64,000 nt of DNA from Nitrogeniibacter aestuarii (GTDB lineage: Bacteria; Pseudomonadota; Gammaproteobacteria; Burkholderiales; Rhodocyclaceae). The position numbers and the translations under genes are program-made. Below, piece by piece: positions 10,201 to 18,612 of this stretch (the stretch's first letter is position 1; each line of letters starts with the position of its first letter). A model generated the notes under the pieces. The model was not told the DNA's origin and did no database searches. It worked only from the letters and a program-made list of their open reading frames with translations. The stretch spans positions 2,108,001-2,172,000 of the forward strand of contig NZ_CP071321.1 of NCBI RefSeq assembly GCF_017309585.1. Direction: 5' to 3'.

Positions 10201-11016
10201 TCAAGGCGCAAGGCGCTTGACGCCGTGCTCGGCAAAGATGCGATCGAGCGTTCCATCGGCAGCCATTTCGGCGATTGCCTTGTCGAGTGCGCCGGCCAGG
10301 TCTTCAAATTCGGATTTGACGGCCAGACCGAACTCCCAGCCCGCGGGCGGAACGCGCCCGGGTAAAGGCGCGATCTCGACGCGGAAGCCCTCGATCTTGC
10401 TCATGGCCGCCTGGGCCTGGCTGCCCAGTGAAAGCACCGCACTGATCTTGCCGGCCTTCAGATCGCTGAATGCTTCGTTCATGTCCTCGTAGTGGTGAAT
10501 GTCGTTGGCGCGATGTCCGCCAAACGGCGTGGCCAGCAACGACGAGCCCATCGAGTCGATCTCGACGCCGACCGGTTCGTTGTCGAGCACGCCCATGTCT
10601 CGCAGCTCGGGGACGCGCTCGAGATTGCGGGCGATCTGCAGGGTATCGCGGAAGTAGGCGCCGAAAATCTTCACTTCCTTGTTGCGGTTGGCGAACATGG
10701 GTTCGGTCGGCACATGCAGCATCACATCGGCCGGGCCGTAGCCCAGGAGGGTGCCGCGCCACACCATGTTGCGCAGATCGTCGTCCATGCTCTCGTCGGC
10801 ATCGAAGGGGAGAAACGAGACTTTCACACCGAGACGCTCGGCGAGCGCCTTGGCTATATCCACGTCAATGCCTTTCTGTTCGTCCGAGAACGGGGCGAAA
10901 TCTTTATAGACGGCCACCGTGAGTGTGCCGGAACTCTGAACGTCTTCCAGTGAGCGGGCCTGGGCGGTGCCACTCAGGGTCAGGGCGGCCAGAAGGCTGG
11001 CGATCAGGTACTTCAT
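10201..11016 (-). CDS. Periplasmic solute-binding protein, family 3
   Basis: A 271-residue secreted protein. The N-terminus is a clear Sec signal (hydrophobic core LIASLLAALTLSG, cleavage after TAQA). The mature part has the bac_3 binding-protein fold, beginning with GTLTVAVYKDFAPFS and the GIDVDIAKALAERLGV segment, and ends at the normal length. Such proteins deliver amino acids or similar small solutes to ABC transporters or sensor kinases. No permease or ATPase gene is adjacent. The family's usual ligand arginine is not obvious, so the ligand is unknown and an orphan or sensory role is possible. An AGGAG ribosome site lies 9 bases upstream of the ATG. A long leader with an 11-bp inverted repeat precedes it. 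Confidence 0.85.
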   Translation of the reverse strand: MKYLIASLLAALTLSGTAQARSLEDVQSSGTLTVAVYKDFAPFSDEQKGIDVDIAKALAERLGVKVSFLPFDADESMDDDLRNMVWRGTLLGYGPADVMLHVPTEPMFANRNKEVKIFGAYFRDTLQIARNLERVPELRDMGVLDNEPVGVEIDSMGSSLLATPFGGHRANDIHHYEDMNEAFSDLKAGKISAVLSLGSQAQAAMSKIEGFRVEIAPLPGRVPPAGWEFGLAVKSEFEDLAGALDKAIAEMAADGTLDRIFAEHGVKRLAP

Positions 11017-11074
11017 TGTTTCTGTCTCCTCGCGTAACCGGGTTGGTCACTGGGTCAGATGGTCGCCCGCGCCA

Positions 11075-11119
11075 AAAGTGCCCGCAATGGTCGCGTGCCC
11101 GGCCACCAGCGGGCACTTT
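11075..11119 (-). promoter_or_regulatory. Long hairpin in the leader of the binding-protein gene
   Basis: Perfect 11-bp arms (AAAGTGCCCGC/GCGGGCACTTT) enclose 23 bases. The element starts about 60 bases upstream of the binding-protein start codon and has no following T tract on either strand, so it looks more like an operator or a leader structure than a terminator. Confidence 0.45.
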
Positions 11120-11229
11120 GCCCGGTTTGGTCTGGACGTTGAGTGATCAGGGCGTCTCACATCCCCCGGATAGGGCTGATTTGCGCTGCGGTGCAGCAGA
11201 TAAAACAGTTGCTCTGAACATGCAGCTCT

Positions 11230-11243
11230 CCTATCTTGATAGG
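11230..11243. promoter_or_regulatory. Palindrome CCTATC-TT-GATAGG, possible operator
   Basis: A 14-base palindrome with six-base arms lies about 80 bases upstream of the GFA-family gene. The size and position suit a regulator binding site; the regulator is not identifiable from this window. Confidence 0.35.
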
Positions 11244-11324
11244 ACTTGTTCAGTGACAGGACGCGCTTACGAAGCCGGCCGCGCTGGGCAGGACCAACCC
11301 CATTGACAATCAGGAGACAAAAGA

Positions 11325-11762
11325 ATGTCGACCAACCAAACAGGTGGCTGCGACCACGTGCACACGCACCTCAAAGCTGGACCGATCGATAATCACACCT
11401 GCCACTGCTCCGTGTGCAAGGGCGTCACGGGTCAGGACACGACGCACGTGGTGTTCTTCCGGCACGCGGACGTCGAAGTCGACAACCCGTCGTTGCTCAA
11501 GCGCCAGCCCTTCAATGCGAACAACCCTGATGGTCCGCTGGAGCTGTGCACCTGCGGTACCTGCGGTGCGCCGATCATGCTCGACGACAAACAGCATCGT
11601 ATTCGCGTCATCGTGCCGAACCTCATGGGTTACGATCCGGCCAGCATGCCGGCAACCTATCACGCCTTCTATGATCCGACGACAGGTGTGCCGAAGCCGT
11701 CGGACGGTCGTCCGGTCTATGAGGCACTGCGTCCGGATTTCGTCTGGCCGCAGCCGTCCTGA
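11325..11762 (+). CDS. GFA/CENP-V family zinc-binding protein
   Basis: A 145-residue protein with the zinc-site pattern of the glutathione-dependent formaldehyde-activating (GFA) family. A CHCSVCK motif near residue 27 and CTCGTCGAP near residue 73 supply paired cysteines of a structural and a catalytic zinc. Members are assigned to S-hydroxymethylglutathione formation or to unknown small-molecule chemistry, and experimental support for formaldehyde activation is limited. The protein begins with a His-rich stretch (CDHVHTHLK). An excellent CAGGAG ribosome site lies 9 bases before the ATG. No formaldehyde dehydrogenase gene is adjacent, so the substrate is left open. Confidence 0.8.
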   Translation: MSTNQTGGCDHVHTHLKAGPIDNHTCHCSVCKGVTGQDTTHVVFFRHADVEVDNPSLLKRQPFNANNPDGPLELCTCGTCGAPIMLDDKQHRIRVIVPNLMGYDPASMPATYHAFYDPTTGVPKPSDGRPVYEALRPDFVWPQPS

Positions 11763-11789
11763 TTCCGTCAGGAACGATCCATCGCGGAC

Positions 11790-11820
11790 AAACGCCACTT
11801 CTCAGGAAGTGGCGTTTTTC
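11790..11820 (+). terminator. Terminator after the GFA-family gene
   Basis: A stem of about 10 bp (AACGCCACTT/AAGTGGCGTT) with a 6-base loop is followed by a T run, about 28 bases after the stop codon. Confidence 0.9.
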
Positions 11821-11900
11821 TTTTCGATACCTCAACTTCGGTTGCCCCTGACCCCGCGCATGCTGGATGATGAGGGCTCTTCAGCCACCCATCCGCGCTT

Positions 11901-12377
11901 GTGACCTCACCCGTAATTCAGATTACCCAGGCCACCAAGGAACAACTTCCCGAACTGGCGGCCTTGCTTGGATGCCTGTTCGGGCAGGAGCGCGAGTTCG
12001 AGGCCGATAACGCACGTCAGCTGGCGGGACTGGAACACATTCAGGCGCATCCGGAGATGGGGGCCATCCTGGTGGCAACGCACGACAGTCGCGTTGTGGG
12101 TATGGTCGTCGTGCTGTTTTCGGTGTCGACCGCGCTTGGTGGGCAGGTGGCGACACTCGAGGATCTGATCGTTCAACCACAGGCCCGAGGGCGTGGCGTC
12201 GGTAGTGCCCTGATCGAAGCCGTTGTGGACACTGCGGTGGCACGCGGGTGCCTGCGCGTGACGCTGCTGACCGATGGCGACAACCGCAGAGCACAAGCGC
12301 TGTATGCCCGTTTCGGTTTCCGTGCCTCATCCATGCTGCCCATGCGTCTGCTGATGCCCCTGGGTCGAAAGGACTGA
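11901..12377 (+). CDS. GNAT-family N-acetyltransferase
   Basis: A 158-residue single-domain acetyltransferase. The acetyl-CoA loop is recognisable as QARGRGVGSALIEAV, preceded by the strand ATLEDLIVQP and followed by LYARFGFR near the C-terminus, the normal GNAT order. The acceptor substrate is unknown. The start is GTG at 11901 with no strong ribosome site; there is no in-frame ATG upstream before a stop. It ends 4 bases before the MarC gene, so the two are probably co-transcribed, though no functional connection is evident. Confidence 0.85.
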   Translation: MTSPVIQITQATKEQLPELAALLGCLFGQEREFEADNARQLAGLEHIQAHPEMGAILVATHDSRVVGMVVVLFSVSTALGGQVATLEDLIVQPQARGRGVGSALIEAVVDTAVARGCLRVTLLTDGDNRRAQALYARFGFRASSMLPMRLLMPLGRKD

Positions 12378-12381
12378 TTCC

Positions 12382-13014
12382 ATGGCAGATCTGGGGCACC
12401 AGCTGATTTCGGTTTTCTTCGGTTATTTCGCCATCATGAATCCACTGGCGAACACGGCCGTGTTTGTCGGTCTGACCGATGGACTCGGCAATACGGCACG
12501 TCGTCACATTGCGACCCGGGCACTGGCACTCACGTTCGGCATCGTGTTCGTGTTCGCAGCGCTCGGGAAGACGATTTTTCACTTCTTCGGGGTCGGGCTG
12601 CCCGCTTTGCGCCTGACCGGTGGCGTACTGGTTTTCATCATCGGCTACCAGATGCTGCATGGTGAAGGCTCCAAGATGCATTCAAGTGGTGATGTCGACA
12701 ACGACGCGGACGATAACCTGGCCGTGTCTCCACTGGCCGTACCCTTGCTCGCGGGGCCGGGGACGATTGCCACGACCATGAGCTTTGCTGCGGAAGGTGG
12801 CTGGATGAATGTCAGTGTCACTGTCGCAGTCTTCGCTCTGATGTGTCTCCTGACCTGGGTGTGCTTCGTCTATGGCGAGCGTCTGCTGGAGCGGATCGGG
12901 ACCAGCGCCTTGCAGATCGTCACCCGGCTGATGGGATTGATTCTCGCGGTCATCGGCGCCCAGATGCTGATCGATGGTGTGCGTGGCGCATTTGCCTTGG
13001 CAGGCGTCGATTGA
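12382..13014 (+). CDS. marC: MarC-family integral membrane protein
   Basis: A 210-residue inner-membrane protein with six predicted membrane segments and the family signatures IMNPLANTAVFVGLT near the N-terminus and PLAVPLLAGPGTIATTM in the middle. MarC/UPF0056 proteins have no established transport substrate, and the old link to antibiotic resistance was not upheld. A short Asp/Asn-rich cytoplasmic loop (about residues 104-112) is notable. The gene follows the GNAT gene by 4 bases and converges on the GGDEF-EAL gene, with a short hairpin between them. Confidence 0.9.
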   Translation: MADLGHQLISVFFGYFAIMNPLANTAVFVGLTDGLGNTARRHIATRALALTFGIVFVFAALGKTIFHFFGVGLPALRLTGGVLVFIIGYQMLHGEGSKMHSSGDVDNDADDNLAVSPLAVPLLAGPGTIATTMSFAAEGGWMNVSVTVAVFALMCLLTWVCFVYGERLLERIGTSALQIVTRLMGLILAVIGAQMLIDGVRGAFALAGVD

Positions 13015-13015
13015 C

Positions 13016-13033
13016 GCCGCATTTGCATGCGGC
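13016..13033. terminator. Weak hairpin between convergent genes
   Basis: A 7-bp stem (GCCGCAT/ATGCGGC) with a 4-base loop fills the 19-base gap between the marC stop and the stop of the converging GGDEF-EAL gene. There is no T tract, so efficient termination is doubtful. Confidence 0.35.
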
Positions 13034-16000
13034 TCAGGGGCTGGGCAGGGCCGCTCTTCCGCGATAGCGGGATCGGTCATCGATGAGCGCATGCAGGTGG
13101 TTGAGCATGTCTTCGCTGCGTTGGTTGATCCGCTCGAGCAACGCGTCCATGGTGTCGTCATCGTGTCGACCGACCTGATCCACGATGTCATGGCTCAATG
13201 CATGAATGTCTTCATGGAGCGACTGGATCCTGTCCAGATCAGGCACCGTGGTGGCATTCTCCTGCATGTGCGACAGCCACTGGCCAAAGCGGCATCCCTG
13301 AGCGTTGATCTCGGGGCGCTCGTTCGTTGCGCGCAGGGCGTAATGCTCAAGACGCTGAAGCCATGCACGGTGCTCGGCGGCCGCATAGAGCATTTCGATG
13401 TCCTCCCGGCGCAAGCGGCCGGTGTTCATCCAGGCCTCCGGCGCCCGCCACTGACGCGACCAGGCCATGAGCCCGTGTGCCGGCATCGGGCGGGCAATGG
13501 CATAGCCCTGGGCGCAGTCGCAACCGAGCTGGAGCAGCAGCTTGCCGTGTTCGACACTCTCGACGCCTTCTGCAATCACTTCGCGATGGAACGCCCGCGC
13601 CAGACCCAGTACGCCCTCGAGGATCGATAGATCGCCCGGGTCGTGCAGCATGTCGCGCACGAAACTCTGGTCGATTTTCAGCACGTTGACCGGGAGGCGT
13701 TTCAGGTAGGTGAGACTCGAATAACCGGTGCCGAAGTCGTCGAGCGCGAATCGAACGCCCAGATTCGCGCAGGCCGAGAGCACTGAGGACACGCGTTCGA
13801 TGTCTTCGAGCGCGCTGGTTTCGAGCACTTCCAGTTCGAGTCGCTTCGGCGGTACGTCCGGGTGTGCCTTGAGCAGCGCGTCCAGACGGTCGACAAAATC
13901 AGCCTGCTGAAGATGGTTGGCACTGATGTTCACGCTCACAGGCAGATCCAGGCCGTGGGTTCGCCACTGGGCGATCTGGTTCAGGGCCGTATCGATGACC
14001 CAGTCCCCCAGTTCGCTGCCGGCACGATGATTCTCCACATCAGGCAAGAAGGTGCTCGGACCGAGCAGACCGAGTTCCGGATGTACCCAGCGGATCAGCG
14101 CCTCGGCGCCCACCAGGGTGCCATCGCGTAAATTGACCTTGGGTTGATAGTACAGAACGAGTTCCCCATGCCTGATGGCCCGGCGAATGCGTTCGATGTT
14201 TTCATGGCGACCACGCACCGCGCGGTCCTGCTCGGCATCGAACACGTGGAAACGGTTCTTGCCCGACTGCTTGGCCTGATACATGGCCTGGTCGGCCTGG
14301 CGGATCAGCTGATCCGAGTCCAGATCGGTCTCGCCCACGAAATGCACCAGCCCGATGCTGCCGGAGACCTGATAGGTGCTTTCCTCGAAGTGGATCGATT
14401 CGCTGATCACATCGAGCACACGCCGCACCAGCACCTGTTGCCGGTCGCCTCCAGGCGGGTCGAACAACACGATGACGAACTCGTCACCGCCGACACGGGC
14501 GACCGTATCTTCTTCGCGCAGAACCCGCTTGAGACGGTTGGCAATCTCGATCAGTACGCGGTCTCCCTCGTCGTGACCGTGAGTGTCGTTGATCTGCTTG
14601 AAGCCATCCAGGTCGAGGTAGGCGAGGCCGATCTGCAGGTTGCCGCGGCGCGCCCGGGCCATGGCCTGGCCAAGCCGGTCCACCAGCATGACCCGGTTGG
14701 GCAGGCCGGTGAGATCGTCGTAGTAGGCCAGGTGCTCAAGCTTGCGTTCGTATTCCTTTTGACGGCTGATGTCGGTGAACACCGCCACGAAGTGCGAGGT
14801 GTGACCATCCTCGTCCTGAACGCCAGCGGCAGTCAGCAGCTGCGGAAAGATGTCGCCATTCTTGCGGCGGTTGTACATCTCGCCTTCCCAGACGCCTTTT
14901 TCATGCAAAGCCTGCCAGAACGTGGTCAGGTTCAGGTCCGGGTTATGTTCGGTCTCGAGCAGTTGTGCCTTCTTGCCGATCGCTTCGGCCCGGGAATAGC
15001 CGGTGATGCGTGAGAACGCTGTGTTCACATTGACAATCTCGCCATCGGCGTTGGTGATGATGATCGCCTCGCGCGCGTTGGCAAATACGCTGGCCGTCAA
15101 TTGGAGTTCGAACTGGCTTTCCTTGGTGGCGCTGATGTCGATCTGGATGCCGGAGATCTGTCGCGGCGTGCCGTCGGCCGCCCGTTCGATGATCTTGCCG
15201 CGCTGGAGTAACCAGACCCAGTGACCGGCCTTGTGGCGCATGCGGATTTCACAGGTGTAGTGGTCGACAGCGCCGTCCAGATGCGCCTTCATGAGCGCCC
15301 GGGCACGACGGAAGTCGCTTGAATGACTCAGGGCCCGGCAGCGTTTGAGATCGATGGGGGCCAACTCGTCGGGGCCATAGCCGAGCATGGCACTGAAGGT
15401 CGCGTTCGTGGTCAGGCGGCCGGTGACAAAGTCCCACTGCCAGGTGCCGGCCCGGGTGCCCTCGATGATGCCTTCCAGGCGCGCCTGATGCCGGGTGAGT
15501 TCGTCCGTCTTGCGTCGAACCACATACCGCAAGCGCATGTTGGAGAGCAGGATCAGGACCGTCAGTGCCAGGGCACCGAGCACATAGGGCCACAGGCTGA
15601 GCCAATGGATTCGCTGGGTCTGCAACGGCGCACCCAGCCACTTGGCACTGATGCGTTCAAGGGCGCCGCTGGCGCGCGCGCGCGCAATGCCCTTGTCGAT
15701 GATCGACTGCAGCAGGTGGTTGCCTTCGATCACTGCCATCGAATTCTGGCCGACGTAGAGCGGCTCGCCGACCCGCTTCATCAGACTGTTGAGATTGTTG
15801 CGGTACAGAAAGTGGAGGACGATCTGCTCGTCGCCGATCAGCGCGTCGGCCCTGCCTTCCAGCACGGCCTGGCTGGCCTCCTCGAAACTGCTCGTGGGCA
15901 CGAGCACAAAACCGACGCCCTTTTCCTTGAGGAAATGTTCGGCGTAATCGCCACGCTGGATGGCGATTCGCTTCCCGGCCAGATCGTCCAGCCCGGTAAT

Positions 16001-16444
16001 GTCCGGTCGATCGGCAGCAACGAACAGGGTCGCGGGGATTTCATACACGGTTTGTGTGAAATCAAAGGTCCTGTCGCGGGCTTCACTGAAGAAGAAGCTG
16101 GTCAGGACGTGGGCCGAGCCGGCCTGGATGGCCTTTTGCGCATCCATGAAATTGGTGTCGCGAAACTCAGCGTGAAAGCCGAATTCGGTGCTGATCCAGC
16201 TGGCCAGTTCGACCATCATCCCGCTCCGGGCGCCGGTGACCGGGTCGATGAATTCGAAAGGGGGGTAAGAGGTCTGGCTGATGAAGACCACGGGGCCGCC
16301 CTCGGCCAGAAACTGCTGTTCCTGATCATTGAGTTCGGTGTCGATGCGCGAACGCGCCACGGCCCCAGTCGCGAGGCACAGGGTCGTGGCGGTGAGTATC
16401 AGGGCAACAAGAAAAGAACGAACGGAGTTGCGGCTAAGGTCCAT
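13034..16444 (-). CDS. Sensor diguanylate cyclase/phosphodiesterase (SBP-PAS-PAS-GGDEF-EAL-CZB)
   Basis: A 1,136-residue inner-membrane signalling protein that makes or breaks c-di-GMP. In order: signal peptide (1-31); a periplasmic bac_3 solute-binding domain (about 45-275); a membrane helix (about 285-307); two PAS/PAC domains (about 325-445 and 450-570); GGDEF (about 580-740); EAL (about 755-1000); and a C-terminal CZB-type zinc-binding domain (about 1025-1095, with the pattern W, C-x-FGQWL, LHEDIHALSH). The GGDEF motif is intact (RVGGDEFV) and the EAL motif is intact (EALIRW), so both activities are possible. The N-terminal domain suggests direct sensing of an amino-acid-like ligand. The gene is isolated on the minus strand. 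Confidence 0.93.
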   Translation of the reverse strand: MDLSRNSVRSFLVALILTATTLCLATGAVARSRIDTELNDQEQQFLAEGGPVVFISQTSYPPFEFIDPVTGARSGMMVELASWISTEFGFHAEFRDTNFMDAQKAIQAGSAHVLTSFFFSEARDRTFDFTQTVYEIPATLFVAADRPDITGLDDLAGKRIAIQRGDYAEHFLKEKGVGFVLVPTSSFEEASQAVLEGRADALIGDEQIVLHFLYRNNLNSLMKRVGEPLYVGQNSMAVIEGNHLLQSIIDKGIARARASGALERISAKWLGAPLQTQRIHWLSLWPYVLGALALTVLILLSNMRLRYVVRRKTDELTRHQARLEGIIEGTRAGTWQWDFVTGRLTTNATFSAMLGYGPDELAPIDLKRCRALSHSSDFRRARALMKAHLDGAVDHYTCEIRMRHKAGHWVWLLQRGKIIERAADGTPRQISGIQIDISATKESQFELQLTASVFANAREAIIITNADGEIVNVNTAFSRITGYSRAEAIGKKAQLLETEHNPDLNLTTFWQALHEKGVWEGEMYNRRKNGDIFPQLLTAAGVQDEDGHTSHFVAVFTDISRQKEYERKLEHLAYYDDLTGLPNRVMLVDRLGQAMARARRGNLQIGLAYLDLDGFKQINDTHGHDEGDRVLIEIANRLKRVLREEDTVARVGGDEFVIVLFDPPGGDRQQVLVRRVLDVISESIHFEESTYQVSGSIGLVHFVGETDLDSDQLIRQADQAMYQAKQSGKNRFHVFDAEQDRAVRGRHENIERIRRAIRHGELVLYYQPKVNLRDGTLVGAEALIRWVHPELGLLGPSTFLPDVENHRAGSELGDWVIDTALNQIAQWRTHGLDLPVSVNISANHLQQADFVDRLDALLKAHPDVPPKRLELEVLETSALEDIERVSSVLSACANLGVRFALDDFGTGYSSLTYLKRLPVNVLKIDQSFVRDMLHDPGDLSILEGVLGLARAFHREVIAEGVESVEHGKLLLQLGCDCAQGYAIARPMPAHGLMAWSRQWRAPEAWMNTGRLRREDIEMLYAAAEHRAWLQRLEHYALRATNERPEINAQGCRFGQWLSHMQENATTVPDLDRIQSLHEDIHALSHDIVDQVGRHDDDTMDALLERINQRSEDMLNHLHALIDDRSRYRGRAALPSP

Positions 16445-16603
16445 CAGGGCAGGCGGTCAAAAGTGGGCGCCATTCGGCACGTCAGACTTTTGTAACGTCC
16501 GTTTGACCTAAGCCTTTAGTGAGATGACTGCGTTTGATTGCCGTTCTCTGCCTCCGGGTGTGACAAAGATCATCATTCAGCACGCGGTGGAGTCATGGAG
16601 CGC

Positions 16604-17308
16604 TCACTGCCGGTCAACGGCACTGGCGTCCTGACCGAACATGACCTTCTTGGCGTCTTCGTCCATGACCGGCTTCTGATTGATTTTGTCTGCCAGTGCG
16701 TAGGCCCGCCGGGTTGCCGGTCGGTCCGCAATGCTGTCGAACCACCGCTGCAGGTGCGGGAAGCGGGTCATGTCCTGCTGCTGTCGCTCGTGAGGCACGA
16801 CCCAGGGGTAGCAGGCCATGTCGGCAATGGTGTAGGCGTCGCCAGCAAGAAATGCGCGGTCCGCGAGGCGCTTGTTCATGACCGCATAGAGGCGGGCGGT
16901 CTCTTTGACGTAGCGCTCCATGGCATACGGGATTCGTTCGGGCGCGTACTGAACGAAATGATGGTTCTGGCCGGCCATCGGGCCGAGCCCGCCCATCTGC
17001 CAGAACAGCCACTGGGAGGTTTCGGTGCGCCCGCGCACATCGCTGGGCAGGAACTGACCGGTCTTCTCGGCCAGATACATGAGGATGGCGCCCGATTCGA
17101 ACACCGGGATCGGAGTGCCCCCATCGGCCGGGGCCTGATCCACGATGGCCGGAATTCGATTGTTGGGGGCAATCTTGAGAAATGCCGGATCGAACTGGTC
17201 ACCCTTGCCGATGTTGATGGGGTGAATCTCGTAGGGCAGCCCCGTTTCTTCAAGAAAGAGGGTGATCTTGTGACCGTTCGGGGTGGTCCAGTAGTAAAGG
17301 TCAATCAT
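16604..17308 (-). CDS. Glutathione S-transferase, YfcG/YghU-like
   Basis: A 234-residue cytosolic GST. The thioredoxin-like N-terminal domain begins MIDLYYWTTPNGHK, in which the Thr/Asn pair replaces the usual Tyr/Ser/Cys, as in Nu-class YfcG-type enzymes with disulfide-bond reductase activity. The NNRIPAIVD and FESGAILMYLAE segments form the glutathione site, and the helical C-terminal domain contains YTIADMACYPW. The start at 17308 is chosen over longer upstream frames because it gives the conserved N-terminus and has GAGGA 7-8 bases upstream. The substrate is unknown. It lies 71 bases downstream of the DNA methylase stop on the same strand. Confidence 0.9.
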   Translation of the reverse strand: MIDLYYWTTPNGHKITLFLEETGLPYEIHPINIGKGDQFDPAFLKIAPNNRIPAIVDQAPADGGTPIPVFESGAILMYLAEKTGQFLPSDVRGRTETSQWLFWQMGGLGPMAGQNHHFVQYAPERIPYAMERYVKETARLYAVMNKRLADRAFLAGDAYTIADMACYPWVVPHERQQQDMTRFPHLQRWFDSIADRPATRRAYALADKINQKPVMDEDAKKVMFGQDASAVDRQ

Positions 17309-17379
17309 GTCGGTGTCCTCGGTTGCGGGGCGATGAGGTTTCGATGGCGGATCGCGTTCGAGGTTCCGGAATGCCCCGA

Positions 17380-18600
17380 TCATTCCAGTAATTTCTGAAA
17401 CGACGCCGGCAGCATGAGTGTATGGAGACTGCGTTGTGTAAACAGGTAGCGCCCATCCACACGAAAGCCGAGCGCCTCCCATGGAACCGTTTCATTCAGC
17501 AGGCGGACAGCCTCATCAAGATTCATCCGCTCGGTGCGTGGAAACAGGGCGAGGATGGAACCGTCGTACGCGGTGGCCGGATGCGTGAAGAAGGGCTGTG
17601 CCCGGCGGGTGCGCGCATTCACGTAGATGCGTGGCGCGTCGGTTTGCGGGTAGTTGCGCCCCCAGGTCCACCAATTGCGTTCATCGAAGCGTTTGATGCG
17701 TCGGCCAAGCAGCGCGCGTTTGCTGGGCTCGAGTGCTTGATGGGGCACGTTGTAGAGCATGCGTCGGGTTGAACGGTTGTCGATCGTTTTGGAGTAGACG
17801 AATTCGACGTTGCCCTCGGGGTGTTCGAAAAGTCGATCGGCGCCCGAGACGGCCCCCACCTTGACATCGAAGAGTGATGCGAGCGGGATGGTGAGCGTGT
17901 CGGGAGCAAAGACGAGTTGTCCATCCATTTCCACGAAGCGTCGCTCGCACCATTGCTCGTCGTCGAGGTTGCGCAACCGCGTGATGCGGGAGTAATTGCC
18001 CCGCTCGAAGCGGAAGATGGCGCAATTGGGAACGGCACCGGCGAAAATGCGGGTGTCACCGGTTTCGATCCAGTGGGTGATGGTGCCCTGGTCGTAGATC
18101 CAGCGATTGAGTTTGCGCGCTGCCGTCAGCTTGATGAACTCGCGCGGCACGATGAAGATCAGTTCGCCTTCGTCGTCCAGATGCCGGATGGCCTTCTCGA
18201 TGAAGAACAGAAACAGGTTGCTGCGCCCGTCAAAGTGGCGCATGTCGATGTGCTGGCGAGTTTCGGGCGGAATGTCCTGAAACCGGACATAGGGCGGATT
18301 GCCGATCACGGTCGAAAACCGTTCGGTGTCCGGGTAGGCGAAGAAGTCACCCACGTTCATGCTCTGGCGCGCCACTCGGGGGTCGAACTCGATGGCTACG
18401 CAGCCAGCGATGCGTTCGCTGAAGGCGCCGTCACCTGCCGAAGGTTCGAGCACGCGCCCCGTCTTCTGTCTCAGCGACAACATGAGGCGGACGATGTCCG
18501 GTGGGGTGAAGACCTGACCTAGATTGGCGACGTCGCGATGATTCACTGGAGTGGACGAAAAACGGGCAGTCGCCAAGTTAACCCAAGGCGCCGCCCGCAT
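17380..18600 (-). CDS. N6-adenine DNA methyltransferase, Eco57I/TaqI-like, orphan
   Basis: A 406-residue class I SAM-dependent methyltransferase. Motif I is EPSAGDGAF (52-60), the catalytic motif IV is NPPY (101-104), as in N6-adenine methylases, and the GQVFTPPDIVRLM opening is typical of the Eco57I/TaqI group. The C-terminal ~180 residues would be the target-recognition part. The start is uncertain: ATG 18600 is used, but a GTG giving VNHRDVANLG (about residue 19) is also possible. No endonuclease gene is near, so it is either an orphan methylase or a gene with another role. It sits 12 bases downstream of the PHA depolymerase gene and is probably expressed with it. Confidence 0.85.
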   Translation of the reverse strand: MRAAPWVNLATARFSSTPVNHRDVANLGQVFTPPDIVRLMLSLRQKTGRVLEPSAGDGAFSERIAGCVAIEFDPRVARQSMNVGDFFAYPDTERFSTVIGNPPYVRFQDIPPETRQHIDMRHFDGRSNLFLFFIEKAIRHLDDEGELIFIVPREFIKLTAARKLNRWIYDQGTITHWIETGDTRIFAGAVPNCAIFRFERGNYSRITRLRNLDDEQWCERRFVEMDGQLVFAPDTLTIPLASLFDVKVGAVSGADRLFEHPEGNVEFVYSKTIDNRSTRRMLYNVPHQALEPSKRALLGRRIKRFDERNWWTWGRNYPQTDAPRIYVNARTRRAQPFFTHPATAYDGSILALFPRTERMNLDEAVRLLNETVPWEALGFRVDGRYLFTQRSLHTLMLPASFQKLLE

Positions 18601-18612
18601 CAATGAACACGT

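Larger units (their letters stand above)
11017..11324. other. Divergent intergenic region with two inverted repeats
   Basis: This 308-base gap separates the divergent binding-protein and GFA-family genes. I see no convincing gene in it. It holds an 11-bp inverted repeat (arms 11075-11085 and 11109-11119), a 14-base palindrome (11230-11243) and the AGGAG ribosome site of the downstream gene near 11311-11315. Confidence 0.6.

Noticed and set aside
10201..11016. XoxJ/MoxJ-type binding protein of methanol dehydrogenase
   Set aside because: No quinoprotein dehydrogenase, cytochrome or PQQ genes are near, so a generic family-3 binding protein is the safer call.
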